From Desulfosporosinus metallidurans (GTDB lineage Bacteria; Bacillota; Desulfitobacteriia; Desulfitobacteriales; Desulfitobacteriaceae): a stretch of 41,668 nucleotides of DNA. Shown here in pieces: positions 1 to 7,905 of this stretch. Within the stretch, counting starts at the first letter, position 1, and each line of letters begins with the position of its first letter. Under the pieces are notes generated by a model. It was not told the DNA's origin, made no database searches, and saw only the letters and a list, made by a program, of their open reading frames with translations. The position numbers and the translations under genes were made by a program. The stretch covers positions 1 to 41,668 of the forward strand of contig NZ_MLBF01000042.1 in the NCBI RefSeq assembly GCF_001936615.1, given 5' to 3'.

Positions 1-158
1 ACTAATTCTTTTTTTGAAACTGAGAGTTGCACATTTCTAAGACTCGGGTTAATACGAAGTCTTTTTGAACGGGTCCAAGAACTTTTAATTTCAGAAGAGA
101 CATCATTTGAAAATTTGTTTTCCTCAATAAACACTCGCCATGCATGTTGATTTTGCAT
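1..158 (-). CDS. Sigma-54-dependent transcriptional regulator, N-terminal part (runs off the window edge)
   Basis: An open frame starts at an ATG (158-156) behind the purine-rich stretch GGGAGGG and stays open for 52 codons to the window edge. The motif EIKSSWTRSKRLRINP at about residues 23-38 resembles the N-terminal signature of AcoR-type regulators (a SWxRS/C...xxxP pattern ahead of the sensor domain). The family activates sigma-54 promoters with a central AAA+ domain and a C-terminal Fis-type helix-turn-helix; neither is visible because the gene leaves the window. It reads in the same direction as the CoA-transferase and acyl-CoA synthetase genes, so it may control acyl-CoA or fatty-acid use, but that is inference. 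No convincing -24/-12 sigma-54 promoter was seen before the neighbouring genes. The start is well supported; the family call rests on one motif. Confidence 0.55.
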   Translation of the reverse strand, partial: MQNQHAWRVFIEENKFSNDVSSEIKSSWTRSKRLRINPSLRNVQLSVSKKEL

Positions 159-180
159 TAAATCCCTCCCATTAACATTA

Positions 181-213
181 ACGCCCCAGCCCCTATCATT
201 GAGGCCGGGGCGT
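181..213 (-). terminator. GC-rich hairpin in the leader of the regulator gene
   Basis: ACGCCCC (181-187) pairs with GGGGCGT (207-213), and the stem continues inward with GCC/GGC after one mismatch. It lies 23 nt upstream of the regulator start codon on the minus strand. It has no clear T-run on either strand, so it could be an attenuator, the weak terminator of an upstream unit, or a structural element. Confidence 0.4.
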
Positions 214-307
214 CACTACGTAACTGTTCACTTAGTTCTTAGCTGTTCAATTGAGCGAGGGATTAAACGTACCTACACTCGCGACCGTTTCAGCCAAAGC
301 CCCTGAA

Positions 308-377
308 GCTCCGCCGTGTTAAATTCCTGTTGGTTGCCGCCCAACCTCCTTCCTGAACCATTTTCACCCGATGGAGC
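308..377 (-). other. Possible structured 5' leader RNA of the regulator
   Basis: On the minus strand GCTCC (377-373) can pair with GGAGC (312-308), enclosing a second hairpin, GGTTG (346-342) with CAACC (336-332). With the GC-rich hairpin at 181-213 this gives a leader of more than 200 nt before the regulator ATG. It matches no riboswitch consensus I recognise (TPP, cobalamin, SAM, glycine, c-di-GMP, fluoride and THF considered). It could also be debris of a mobile element. No gene was seen between 159 and 526. Confidence 0.25.
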
Positions 378-385
378 ACCCTTTC

Positions 386-478
386 GATATATATTCATTC
401 TATAATAATTAGAAAATTTCCTCTAATTTCAGAATATGAATTGTGTAATTACATTAGAAGAGGTTGCCCCCCTGAAAT
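386..478 (-). repeat. Promoter-like repeat, copy 1
   Basis: Read on the minus strand this stretch shares an ordered series of blocks with 4787-4870: CAGGGG..CAACC, TGTAATT..ACAAT, AATTA.AGGAAATTTTC, AATTATTATAGAAT, ATATA and GAAAGGG. It holds the perfect 10-bp palindrome TGTAATTACA and the -10-like TTATTATAGAAT. Copy 2 sits directly before the acyl-CoA synthetase start, so copy 1 is probably the promoter of the regulator leader. A common regulator is inference. Confidence 0.5.
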
Positions 479-526
479 CTGTGTGATAAATGCAAACAAC
501 TAGTTAATAAAAAACTTTCCCTAGAT

Positions 527-1255
527 TCAGAACTCAATGTCACGAATACGGTTGGGGTCAATTTCTTCGATTAGAGCCAACTCAACCTCGGTTGGGGCAG
601 GGGTAAGTGGTAGATCGCTTTGAGTAATTTCCCATCCGGTATTCGACTTTACTTCATCCAGACTCGAATAGGGATGGATACTTTCGATTTCTAACAGCCC
701 GTTTTTCAAGGCAAATATACATAGATTAGTGATCACTTTAAACTCTTTGGTGGGATCAGCTTTAGCCGTGCAGAAAGTGACTTCCGGAACGAACGATTTA
801 AGATCATGCTTGGTCTTCCAAATCAACGTTTTCTTAGTCACCGGTATTAAAGTGGCACTGCCTGCTCCTCCGGGCAATCTCACCTTAGGCTTATCGTATT
901 CTCCGCCTACAAAGGACATATTGATCTCGCCCGTCGGACTTATTTGCACCAAGCTTAACATTGAAATGTCGACACGACCAGTACAAGCTAGATCAAATAT
1001 TGCATCCAGGCCGAAATTTGCCACTCCACCCTCATACAAGTTGTCTGAAAGGGTAGAACCGATGAGCGCCGGTTGATGCCAATCAGGGTCAACCCCGCCG
1101 GTGATATTGACATACGTATAATCAGTTCCTAATGCTTTCGCAAGCTTCATCGCTGTCATAGGCACGGGCGAAGCTAAACCGTGGAAGACAAGATCTCCGT
1201 TCTTAATTTCTCGTGCCAAAGCAACGACCATCATTTCGGCTGGTCCGTAATTCAT
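527..1255 (-). CDS. CoA-transferase subunit beta (glutaconate/3-oxoacid CoA-transferase type)
   Basis: Family I CoA-transferases move CoA from an acyl-CoA donor to a carboxylic acid acceptor and usually work as an alpha/beta pair. This 242-residue protein has the length and landmarks of the beta subunit: an N-terminal EMMVVALAREIKNGD segment, a central ISPTGEINMSFVG and the glycine-rich LPGGAGSA loop near residues 128-135. It closely resembles GctB/IpdB-type subunits; the substrate cannot be told. The ATG is 1 nt after the stop of the alpha gene, so the two are translationally coupled. The beta gene is intact although its partner is interrupted. No terminator is obvious directly downstream. 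Confidence 0.85.
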   Translation of the reverse strand: MNYGPAEMMVVALAREIKNGDLVFHGLASPVPMTAMKLAKALGTDYTYVNITGGVDPDWHQPALIGSTLSDNLYEGGVANFGLDAIFDLACTGRVDISMLSLVQISPTGEINMSFVGGEYDKPKVRLPGGAGSATLIPVTKKTLIWKTKHDLKSFVPEVTFCTAKADPTKEFKVITNLCIFALKNGLLEIESIHPYSSLDEVKSNTGWEITQSDLPLTPAPTEVELALIEEIDPNRIRDIEF

Positions 1256-1256
1256 C

Positions 1257-2072
1257 TTACCCCCTCCCTTCCGTAACTTGAGTCAGGTACTCGTTCAACT
1301 TACCTTCTTTGATGGCTTGACCATACGCCTTCATTCCTATGGCATCAACCGTCTTATAGTTTGGATAGCAAATACCCGGTTTAGCTCCTTCCGGTACTAC
1401 GACAACAGCTTCGACCAAGAAATAGGGTACAGAGGTCTGTTTTGGTTCTTGCTGGAAAGTTTGAGTATCCACCAATTTTTCCGTGGTAATGATTGTTTTC
1501 TTAGCTGCCCGACTAAGGAGCACATCCTGAAACTCTGAGCCAAGGATCCGGGCGTTACCATACTGATCCGCTTCTTGAACATGGATGATCGCCCAATCGG
1601 GGCGCAAAGCCTTAACGGTTACAACCTCTTCATCGGAGAACGGACTCTTCATCACTTGGAAAAATTCCGGGCGCTGAGCGATCAAATCACTACCCCACAA
1701 GCCTCCTACACCCATGAACGGAATCCCATAAGCTCCCGCACGGAGAGCATTGATGATAGCCGTTCACGAACCTTCCACAGCTTTAATCTTGCCGTCCTGA
1801 ATACCTTTACGCATACCCGGAGCTAAGCCATACTCATTTTCAAATCCAAAGAAACCAAAATACACTTCTGATATGCTCTCCGATGCACAGAGTACATCCA
1901 TGGCGTAACCCGGAGCGGCCCCCACACCTTTAAGTTCCTTCCGCCCCAGCTTTGCCAGTTCGTGACAGAAAGCGGCAGGGGTCCGGTGCAAAGCATTGCC
2001 ACCGACCGCGAGCATTTGCCCGTCCTGCACTAGCCGCACAGCTTCAGACATCGTCTTCACTCTAGTTAACAT
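1257..2072 (-). pseudogene. CoA-transferase subunit alpha with an in-frame UGA codon (broken gene, or candidate selenoprotein)
   Basis: One reading frame spans 272 codons from an ATG at 2072, behind AAGGAG, to a TAA at 1259-1257, the normal size of a GctA/IpdA-like alpha subunit. It is interrupted only by a TGA at 1766-1764, after residue 102. The family pattern continues in the same frame on both sides: VGGNALHR and GFENEYGLAPGMRKG before it, NALRAGAYGIPFMGVGG after it. A frameshift is therefore excluded. A stem of GCTCTC/GGGAGC with loop CGTGC starts 15 nt after the TGA (1748-1732). That is near where a bacterial SECIS apical loop would sit. A nonsense mutation is the simpler explanation; selenocysteine is possible because selenium-type genes lie at 23-26 kb. 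It is coupled to the beta subunit gene. Confidence 0.7.
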
Positions 2073-2210
2073 TTAGCTACAACTCCTTGTTTAATAAACT
2101 CTCCCCTTAACGTCTTATTCTTTAGTTATTCGCCATGTCGCTCTATTTTCCTACTCATTTGAATTTTCAGTTAATATTTTTGATAGTTTATTTACCAGAT
2201 ATCCAAGGAT
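2073..2210. other. Intergenic region upstream of the CoA-transferase genes
   Basis: AT-rich sequence between the alpha-subunit start and the small ORF remnant. The Shine-Dalgarno AAGGAG for the alpha gene is here. I found no clear -10/-35 pair and no -24/-12 sigma-54 element. Confidence 0.4.
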
Positions 2211-2351
2211 TTATTCTTTTACCCACTTGGCGACCATAAAACTGGGGTTCGTATTTTTTTGCTTTTCCATTTGTAAAGCTCGTTCTACCGAATTTGGTTC
2301 CTTCCCATTGTAGGAGTCATTGGATTGGGCAAATTCTAACAGGTTCCTATC
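2211..2351 (-). pseudogene. C-terminal remnant of an unrecognised gene
   Basis: A frame of 46 sense codons ends at TAA (2213-2211) and reads like protein: it begins DRNLLEFAQSNDSYNGKEPN and ends FMVAKWVKE. No start codon with a ribosome binding site precedes it, and the frame runs into the terminator-like hairpin upstream. It is either the tail of a decayed gene or chance. The balanced composition favours a remnant. Family not recognised. Confidence 0.3.
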
Positions 2352-2358
2352 CAAGTTT

Positions 2359-2391
2359 AAACAGAGGAAGAGCTGACCTCTTCCTCTGTTT
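2359..2391 (-). terminator. Terminator-like 14-bp hairpin after the PfpI-family gene
   Basis: AAACAGAGGAAGAG (2359-2372) and CTCTTCCTCTGTTT (2378-2391) are perfect complements around a 5-nt loop. It lies downstream of the 2497-3057 gene on the minus strand. The following T-tract is short, so it probably ends the transcript from the acyl-CoA synthetase/PfpI unit but may be inefficient. Confidence 0.6.
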
Positions 2392-2496
2392 GCTTTCCAC
2401 CGACTGGTTAACTTCTATCCTAACATGCATCGTTCAATAAATCCGAATATACTTCACCACTTAGATATAAGGATTGCCCCAATCATTATCTGTCTT

Positions 2497-3057
2497 CTAT
2501 TGTTCTCTGACTAAGCGAAGGAATTCCCTCATAAATCCTGGCAGATCAGGCCAAGCCTGTCCTGAGACGATATTCCCGTCCACATGAAGCGTTTCCTTCG
2601 TATAAGTAGCGCCTAACCTTTCAACATCCAAACTACAGGCAGTATAAGCGGTCATGGTGCGTCCTTCAAAATATTTGTTATTTTTCAAAGCACTGAGAAC
2701 AAGAGCAGCGTGGCAAATGGCCCCAACAGGTTTTTTGGCGTCGAAGAAATGACTTACAATGCGCGGAATATATTCATTTAGCCGAATATATTCCGGAGCG
2801 CGGCCACCGGGAATAATGAGACCATCGAACTGCGACGGGTCCACATCTGAAAAAGCAAGGTTTGATTCTATCTGATATCCCGGTTTCTCAGTATAAGTTT
2901 CCCATCCTTCAAAATCGTGAACGACAGTCCTCAAGACCTTCTTGGTTGGAGAAGCTATCACGGCTTCGTACCCTTCTTCTAATACTCGAAAATATGGGTA
3001 ATAAACTTCTAACGATTCTGCCGCATCACCTGTAATTATAAGAATCTTTTTCGGCAT
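2497..3057 (-). CDS. DJ-1/PfpI family protein
   Basis: This 186-residue protein has the DJ-1/PfpI fold pattern: an N-terminal strand KKILIITGD, a conserved acidic residue near Glu17, the IIPGGRAPEY loop at 81-90, and the nucleophile elbow GAICHA with Cys115. Known members include deglycase- or hydratase-like enzymes, chaperones and cysteine peptidase-like proteins; the specific activity cannot be assigned. Length is normal. It starts 44 nt after the acyl-CoA synthetase gene and behind a GGGGAGAGGAAG ribosome binding site, so the two probably share a transcript. A role in protecting against reactive metabolites made by neighbouring enzymes is only a guess. Confidence 0.85.
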   Translation of the reverse strand: MPKKILIITGDAAESLEVYYPYFRVLEEGYEAVIASPTKKVLRTVVHDFEGWETYTEKPGYQIESNLAFSDVDPSQFDGLIIPGGRAPEYIRLNEYIPRIVSHFFDAKKPVGAICHAALVLSALKNNKYFEGRTMTAYTACSLDVERLGATYTKETLHVDGNIVSGQAWPDLPGFMREFLRLVREQ

Positions 3058-3101
3058 AGTCTTCCTCTCCCCTCTTTCCGTTATTTTACTTCATTACAGA
3101 A

Positions 3102-4754
3102 TTAGCAGGAAATAACTTTATATTCTGCATTTTTTAGTAAAAATCTTTGAATCTTGCCACTAGGTGTTTTGGGTAATTCATCTAAGAAACTAACTTGTCG
3201 AGGATATTCATGAGCCGATAGTCTTTCCTTTACAAAAGTGCTCAGTTCCTTCGCAATTTCGTTACTAGAGCTATAGCCGTCTCTTAATATGATAAATGCT
3301 TTAACGATTTCTCCCCGAAGTTGATCCGGAACACCCACCACGGCTGCTTCAGAGACAGCATCATGCTGCATCAGAGCACTTTCTATCTCAAATGGCCCAA
3401 TCCTGTATCCAGCACTTAAGATGATGTCATCAGACCGCCCTGAAAAGAATAAATAGCCGTCTTCATCCATGCTTGCTGAATCACCGGCAAAATAGTATCG
3501 TCCATCGGAGGTAAATGCCATTTTTGTATTTTCAGTGTCATTCCAATAGTTCTGAAACCAATATAAAGGAGAATTCAGGATATCAACGGCCATTTGGCCT
3601 TCTTGGTTCGGACCAAGTTCCTTGCCCTCTGCATCTAGAACCGTCATCTTAAAACCAGGCATTGACTTGCCCATGGAACCGGGTTTTAATTTTTCCTGAA
3701 GCTCCGGTAGGTGATGATTATTCACAGCCATTCCCAATTCCGTTTGTCCAAAATGATCATGAATTGGTATCCCCCATACTTCCTGTGCCCAAGATATTAT
3801 ATTTGGATTTAGTGGTTCTCCTGCGCTTGAAGCCGCACGTAAAAAACTTTTATATTTTAGAGCTGCACTTTTGCCTGCGTTAATCAGGGTTTTATACGCT
3901 GTTGGAGCAGCAGCGAAGTTGGTAACGCTGTATTTTTCTAAGATTCTATATACTTCGTTTGGATTAAAGGGACCACCGTAAAAAAGAGTGGCTTTACCAA
4001 TTAATAACGGACCGATCAAGTTGTAATATAAGCCGTACGCCCAACCAGGGTCTGCTAGATTCCAATACATGTCTTCGTTGCGCAAATCAAGCGCAAACCT
4101 CATATATGCTTCAAAAGATGCAAGGGATTTAACAGGTATTTTTACACCTTTTGGGTTTCCCGTCGTTCCTGACGTATACAGCAAAATAAGTAAGTCATCA
4201 CCGTTCACAAGAGTAACATTTCTAATGGGTTCTGACTTCTTCATTTCGTTCCAAAAGCTATATTCATCTTTTGCAACTTTCTCCTCAAATTGGTCAGAAA
4301 CGGTTACAATCGAAACTGGCAGTTTGGTCATCAAATCTTCTAACTTTGGCCTATTATTGGTATCTGTTACCACTACCTTGGCCTCGCTATCGGTCAAACG
4401 GTGCGCTATGGCACTAGGCCCAAAAGCTGTAAACAAAGGTAGATAAACGGCACCTAAGCGCCATACTGCGAGAGCTGTAATAACCATCTCAGGACACTTT
4501 GGTAACATGACACCAACTCGGTCTCCTTTTTGAATTCCCACTTCGGCCAAAACCCTGGCGAACTTTGACGAGAGTTCTTTAAGTTCGGCAAAAGTATATT
4601 TGACGCTGTCTCCATTTTCCGATTCGTAGAACAAGGCCACTTTTTCTGGTATTTTAGCATGGCGATCACATAACAACTCGGCTACAGAAAGATTTTGTGC
4701 TCCATATTTCTCTAGTAGCAAAAGTATTTCATTCCTAAATTTTACATTGCTCAT
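3102..4754 (-). CDS. AMP-forming acyl-CoA synthetase (acetyl-CoA synthetase/MACS-like)
   Basis: The 550-residue protein activates a carboxylic acid with ATP to an acyl-adenylate and then an acyl-CoA. The ANL-superfamily motifs are intact: the P-loop YTSGTTGNPKG at 193-203, DHFGQTE near 333-339, YFAGDSASMDEDGYLFFSGR leading into the hinge at about 421-440, YRIGPFEIE at 450-458, and PSGKIQR with the catalytic lysine near 534. N-terminal and core features resemble medium- or short-chain acyl-CoA synthetases rather than the longer acetyl-CoA synthetase. The ATG at 4754 follows AAAGGGGC at suitable spacing. The upstream region carries promoter-like repeat copy 2. With the CoA-transferase and PfpI genes it suggests organic-acid or fatty-acid activation; the exact substrate is unknown. 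Confidence 0.9.
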   Translation of the reverse strand: MSNVKFRNEILLLLEKYGAQNLSVAELLCDRHAKIPEKVALFYESENGDSVKYTFAELKELSSKFARVLAEVGIQKGDRVGVMLPKCPEMVITALAVWRLGAVYLPLFTAFGPSAIAHRLTDSEAKVVVTDTNNRPKLEDLMTKLPVSIVTVSDQFEEKVAKDEYSFWNEMKKSEPIRNVTLVNGDDLLILLYTSGTTGNPKGVKIPVKSLASFEAYMRFALDLRNEDMYWNLADPGWAYGLYYNLIGPLLIGKATLFYGGPFNPNEVYRILEKYSVTNFAAAPTAYKTLINAGKSAALKYKSFLRAASSAGEPLNPNIISWAQEVWGIPIHDHFGQTELGMAVNNHHLPELQEKLKPGSMGKSMPGFKMTVLDAEGKELGPNQEGQMAVDILNSPLYWFQNYWNDTENTKMAFTSDGRYYFAGDSASMDEDGYLFFSGRSDDIILSAGYRIGPFEIESALMQHDAVSEAAVVGVPDQLRGEIVKAFIILRDGYSSSNEIAKELSTFVKERLSAHEYPRQVSFLDELPKTPSGKIQRFLLKNAEYKVISC

Positions 4755-4786
4755 AATAAAGCCCCTTTCTATATTTTTTTATATAT

Positions 4787-4870
4787 TCTATAATAATTTG
4801 AAAATTCCTTTAATTCTTAAACATATATATATTGTCGAATTACAAAGGAACGGGTTGCCCCTGTAGCCTG
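4787..4870 (-). promoter_or_regulatory. Promoter-like repeat, copy 2, upstream of the acyl-CoA synthetase
   Basis: It shares block order with 386-478, including CAGGGGCAACC, TGTAATT..ACAAT and AATTATTATAGAAT. The last resembles a -10 region about 40 nt before the synthetase start. The partial palindrome at TGTAATTCGACAAT matches the perfect TGTAATTACA of copy 1 and could bind a regulator. It lies between the CRISPR array's distal end and the synthetase gene. Confidence 0.45.
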
Positions 4871-4956
4871 TGTGAAACAGTAACCAACGGAAAAAGCCAA
4901 GCGAATTAACCGCCTGACTCCTTGCCTTACGTTTAGTAGCATTCTCCACAAATATA

Positions 4957-6387
4957 GTTTCAATCCACGCACCCACGCGGGGTGCGACAATGGGGGGATT
5001 AAGTGAAGGGGTGATGTATTGGTTTCAATCCACGCACCCACGCGGGGTGCGACTAGTTTGGAAGCCCTCCCCCTCTATACCTTCCCGGTTTCAATCCACG
5101 CACCCACGCGGGGTGCGACAAAGACCCATATCGAGGGTTGACGAGCATCACAGGTTTCAATCCACGCACCCACGCGGGGTGCGACAAGCCTTATGGATTC
5201 CGACCCTCCCCATACCCACGTTTCAATCCACGCACCCACGCGGGGTGCGACAACGTATATTTTCATAAGTTTTTTTCTAACTCTTAGTTTCAATCCACGC
5301 ACCCACGCGGGGTGCGACACGTTTACTGCGGACGAACCAAATCGGAAGAGGAATGGTTTCAATCCACGCACCCACGCGGGGTGCGACGGAGCATGGCAGT
5401 ACATGGCAACAGATTGGGCATAGTTTCAATCCACGCACCCACGCGGGGTGCGACAAGGATTGCCTAGAATGTGTTAATTTTAGCAATTGGTTTCAATCCA
5501 CGCACCCACGCGGGGTGCGACTTGACTAGGTTTTTTATATGTCCTATTGATTTTGTTTCAATCCACGCACCCACGCGGGGTGCGACGGGAGTAGTAGGAG
5601 TAGCTTGAGTGGTTTCTACTGGTTTCAATCCACGCACCCACGCGGGGTGCGACTGTGTGAGCAAATGGAGTAGGGGTAGGAATCATGTTTCAATCCACGC
5701 ACCCACGCGGGGTGCGACGTGGAGAAAACTTGCATTGAATTTATGGCTGCATGGTTTCAATCCACGCACCCACGCGGGGTGCGACGGAATCCCTATGCGA
5801 TCAACGACAATACGTCTGGGTTTCAATCCACGCACCCACGCGGGGTGCGACTCCCAGATCGCTAGCACTTCGGCAGTTCTTAAAGCGTTTCAATCCACGC
5901 ACCCACGCGGGGTGCGACCGCAGCTAAATAAACTAAGAGGACTAAGAATAAGAGTTTCAATCCACGCACCCACGCGGGGTGCGACTTGGGGGTGTTCTTC
6001 TATCCATTCCGTTTGTTTAAGTTTCAATCCACGCACCCACGCGGGGTGCGACTTGGGGGAAATTGGCTAGAGCATAGGGGTAGGCAGTTTCAATCCACGC
6101 ACCCACGCGGGGTGCGACGTACTATCTCAACAATTCGGAAACAGGCAAAACCGTTTCAATCCACGCACCCACGCGGGGTGCGACACGGCCTGGCTTGTTT
6201 GGATGGTGACGCCATGAAGTTTCAATCCACGCACCCACGCGGGGTGCGACGTTATTCTCCGGTTGAAACTCCTAGTGTAAAAAATGTTTCAATCCACGCA
6301 CCCACGCGGGGTGCGACTTGCTGGACCAACAGTCCCAGCTAATAGCTCTACTCATGTTTCAATCCACGCACCCACGCGGGGTGCGAC
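4957..6387 (-). CRISPR. Type I-C CRISPR array: 22 repeats, 21 spacers
   Basis: The 32-bp repeat reads GTTTCAATCCACG...GCGGGGTGCGAC on the plus strand; all 22 copies look identical. Repeats start at 4957, 5022, 5088, 5154, 5220, 5287, 5356, 5423, 5490, 5555, 5622, 5687, 5754, 5820, 5887, 5954, 6021, 6087, 6153, 6219, 6286 and 6356. Spacers are 33-38 nt, mostly 34-35. The expected crRNA 5' handle of type I-C repeats (ending ATTGAAAC) reads on the minus strand, so the array is transcribed toward lower coordinates. The leader is then at the 6388 side and the newest spacer is 6318-6355. The last repeat by 4957 is not degenerate, unusual for an old end. The inner repeat palindrome (GCACCC/GGGTGC) forms the hairpin that Cas5d cuts. 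Confidence 0.98.
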
Positions 6388-6563
6388 AGCACCTATCTAT
6401 AGACAAGTTATAGTAATGGTTTAACTACTTCTTTTAGCGAACCCCTTATTAATCATGTCTCTGAATAAAATCATGAAGTCAATTTTCGCCTGAAATCTTT
6501 TGATATCAGGAAGTGCGATACCCTTGGTGAATTATGTCCACTTCCGGTTCGCACCCTTCGAAA
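6388..6563 (-). promoter_or_regulatory. CRISPR leader between cas2 and the array
   Basis: A gene-free, AT-rich stretch of 176 nt lies between the cas2 stop and the first (leader-proximal) repeat. Read on the minus strand it ends in AGATAGGTGCT directly against the repeat. This is the place where type I-C leaders drive array transcription and mark the site of spacer acquisition. I did not identify a firm promoter hexamer. Confidence 0.75.
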
Positions 6564-6854
6564 CTAAATAATCAAAGGGCCTTCAGGATCAACAACGGAT
6601 TTTGCTCCAACATGCTCGACCCTATTCTTCCAATTGTTTCCGAGAAAATAATATCTCAAACTATCGGTTTCCTTATCGATTATCTTTTCCAACCTGTGCT
6701 TCAATTGAGCAAATTGAGTCGGATCTACTAGACACTCAAATACAGAGTTCTGAACCCGTTGCCCGCTGTTTACGCATTGCTTAGCAACCTGTCGTAACCT
6801 CTTTTTTCCTCCGTCGGTTATAGTATTAACATCATACGTGATTAGCACCATCAT
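6564..6854 (-). CDS. cas2: CRISPR-associated endonuclease Cas2
   Basis: The 96-residue protein opens with MMVLITYDVNT, the first beta strand and conserved Asp8 of Cas2, and has the ferredoxin-like pattern QRVQNSVFEC and DSLRYYFLG. With Cas1 it forms the integration complex that inserts spacers next to the leader. Length is normal for subtype I-C. It starts 15 nt after cas1, behind GGGAGG; the second ATG would serve equally well. It is the last cas gene before the leader and array. Confidence 0.96.
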   Translation of the reverse strand: MMVLITYDVNTITDGGKKRLRQVAKQCVNSGQRVQNSVFECLVDPTQFAQLKHRLEKIIDKETDSLRYYFLGNNWKNRVEHVGAKSVVDPEGPLII

Positions 6855-6869
6855 GAATAGTATCCTCCC

Positions 6870-7901
6870 TCATTTCCAGATAAAAGGCGGATAGTCGTCC
6901 AAATCTCCTCTTAGATATCTAGACAGTAACAAAGCCTGAGCATAAGGTAATAATCCCAAAGGTATTTTTTCATCTAAGAGAGGATGAGTAATCTCTTCTC
7001 TTTTCCTACTTTGCCAAGCCTCCAAAACAGCTTTACGTGCTTTGTCCTTCATAATCACTCCGCCAGATTCCTTGGTGATAAAGCCATCCCAATCAATCTG
7101 CCTACGGTTAATCATGCTCAAAACCAATCTATCAACTAAATATGGACGAAATTCTTCCATGAGGTCTAGCGATAGTCCTGCCCGTCCCGGTCTATCTCGA
7201 TGCAAAAATCCAACATACGGATCAAGGCCAACAGTTTCCAAAGCAGATTTAGTTTCGTGCGCTAACATGGTATATAGAAAAGAAAGTAAGGCATTTACAT
7301 TATCTAACGGCGGTCTTCTGCTGCGCCCCCTCATGAAAAACGATTCCTTTTGAGATACGATCATGTCATCAAATACTGAAAAATAGTACTTCGCCATTTC
7401 ACCTTCAATACCCCTAATTTCTTCTAGTGAGGATGCCCGATTTAACCTAACAACACTTGCTGCCAACTCATTTCTGACTGACTCGGTGTCTTTGGTCTCA
7501 CATTTGTCGGCATGGTCACTCATAAAGCGCCTGATAACTGTCCTGCAGTTTGCAACCTTGCCAATAATGAACCGTGAAGCAATTTTTGTAGAATCGGTCG
7601 ATGAATCTGCAATCCTATACTGTTTCCGCCTCAACAGCACATTACCCTTAACTGGGCCGGAAACGCGAGCTAAGAATTTGCCATGCTCATTTAAAAAGCT
7701 TAAAGAAACACCACGTTCTACACATAAACCGAGTAATGCTGGACTTGCTCCCTTATAGCCAAAGGTTACTAGACCCTCCAGATAATGAATGGGTGTTCGA
7801 AATACTTCCTCATCATATACCTTAACAACCAGGTTTTCTCCTTCCTTAGCCAAAAATGCATCCGGATTGGTTACGTAAAGAACATTCAACATCTTTCTCA
7901 T
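6870..7901 (-). CDS. cas1: CRISPR-associated endonuclease Cas1 (subtype I-C)
   Basis: Cas1 is the spacer integrase. The open frame extends up to 7985, but the ATG at 7901 follows AGGAG by 9 nt, gives MRKMLNVLYVTNPDAFLAKEG (a typical Cas1c N-terminus) and a 343-residue protein of normal length. The longer version would overlap cas4 by 80 nt. Metal-binding residues are visible: Glu166 in GIEGEMA, His234 in GFLHRDRPGR and Asp246/Glu249 in LSLDLMEEFRP. It starts 4 nt after the cas4 stop, so translation is coupled. Confidence 0.97.
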   Translation of the reverse strand: MRKMLNVLYVTNPDAFLAKEGENLVVKVYDEEVFRTPIHYLEGLVTFGYKGASPALLGLCVERGVSLSFLNEHGKFLARVSGPVKGNVLLRRKQYRIADSSTDSTKIASRFIIGKVANCRTVIRRFMSDHADKCETKDTESVRNELAASVVRLNRASSLEEIRGIEGEMAKYYFSVFDDMIVSQKESFFMRGRSRRPPLDNVNALLSFLYTMLAHETKSALETVGLDPYVGFLHRDRPGRAGLSLDLMEEFRPYLVDRLVLSMINRRQIDWDGFITKESGGVIMKDKARKAVLEAWQSRKREEITHPLLDEKIPLGLLPYAQALLLSRYLRGDLDDYPPFIWK

Positions 7902-7905
7902 TACA

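Noticed and set aside
729..1076. 115-codon plus-strand ORF over the CoA-transferase beta gene
   Set aside because: Antisense to a gene with clear family motifs; no ribosome binding site or family match.
4755..4956. Sigma-54 (-24/-12) promoter before the acyl-CoA synthetase
   Set aside because: No GG-N10-GC element at the right spacing was found, although a sigma-54-type regulator is nearby.
4817..6342. Many ORFs across the CRISPR array with repeated HPAWVRGLK, RVGAWIET and FQSTHPRGVR stretches
   Set aside because: They are translations of the 32-bp repeat in several frames, not genes.
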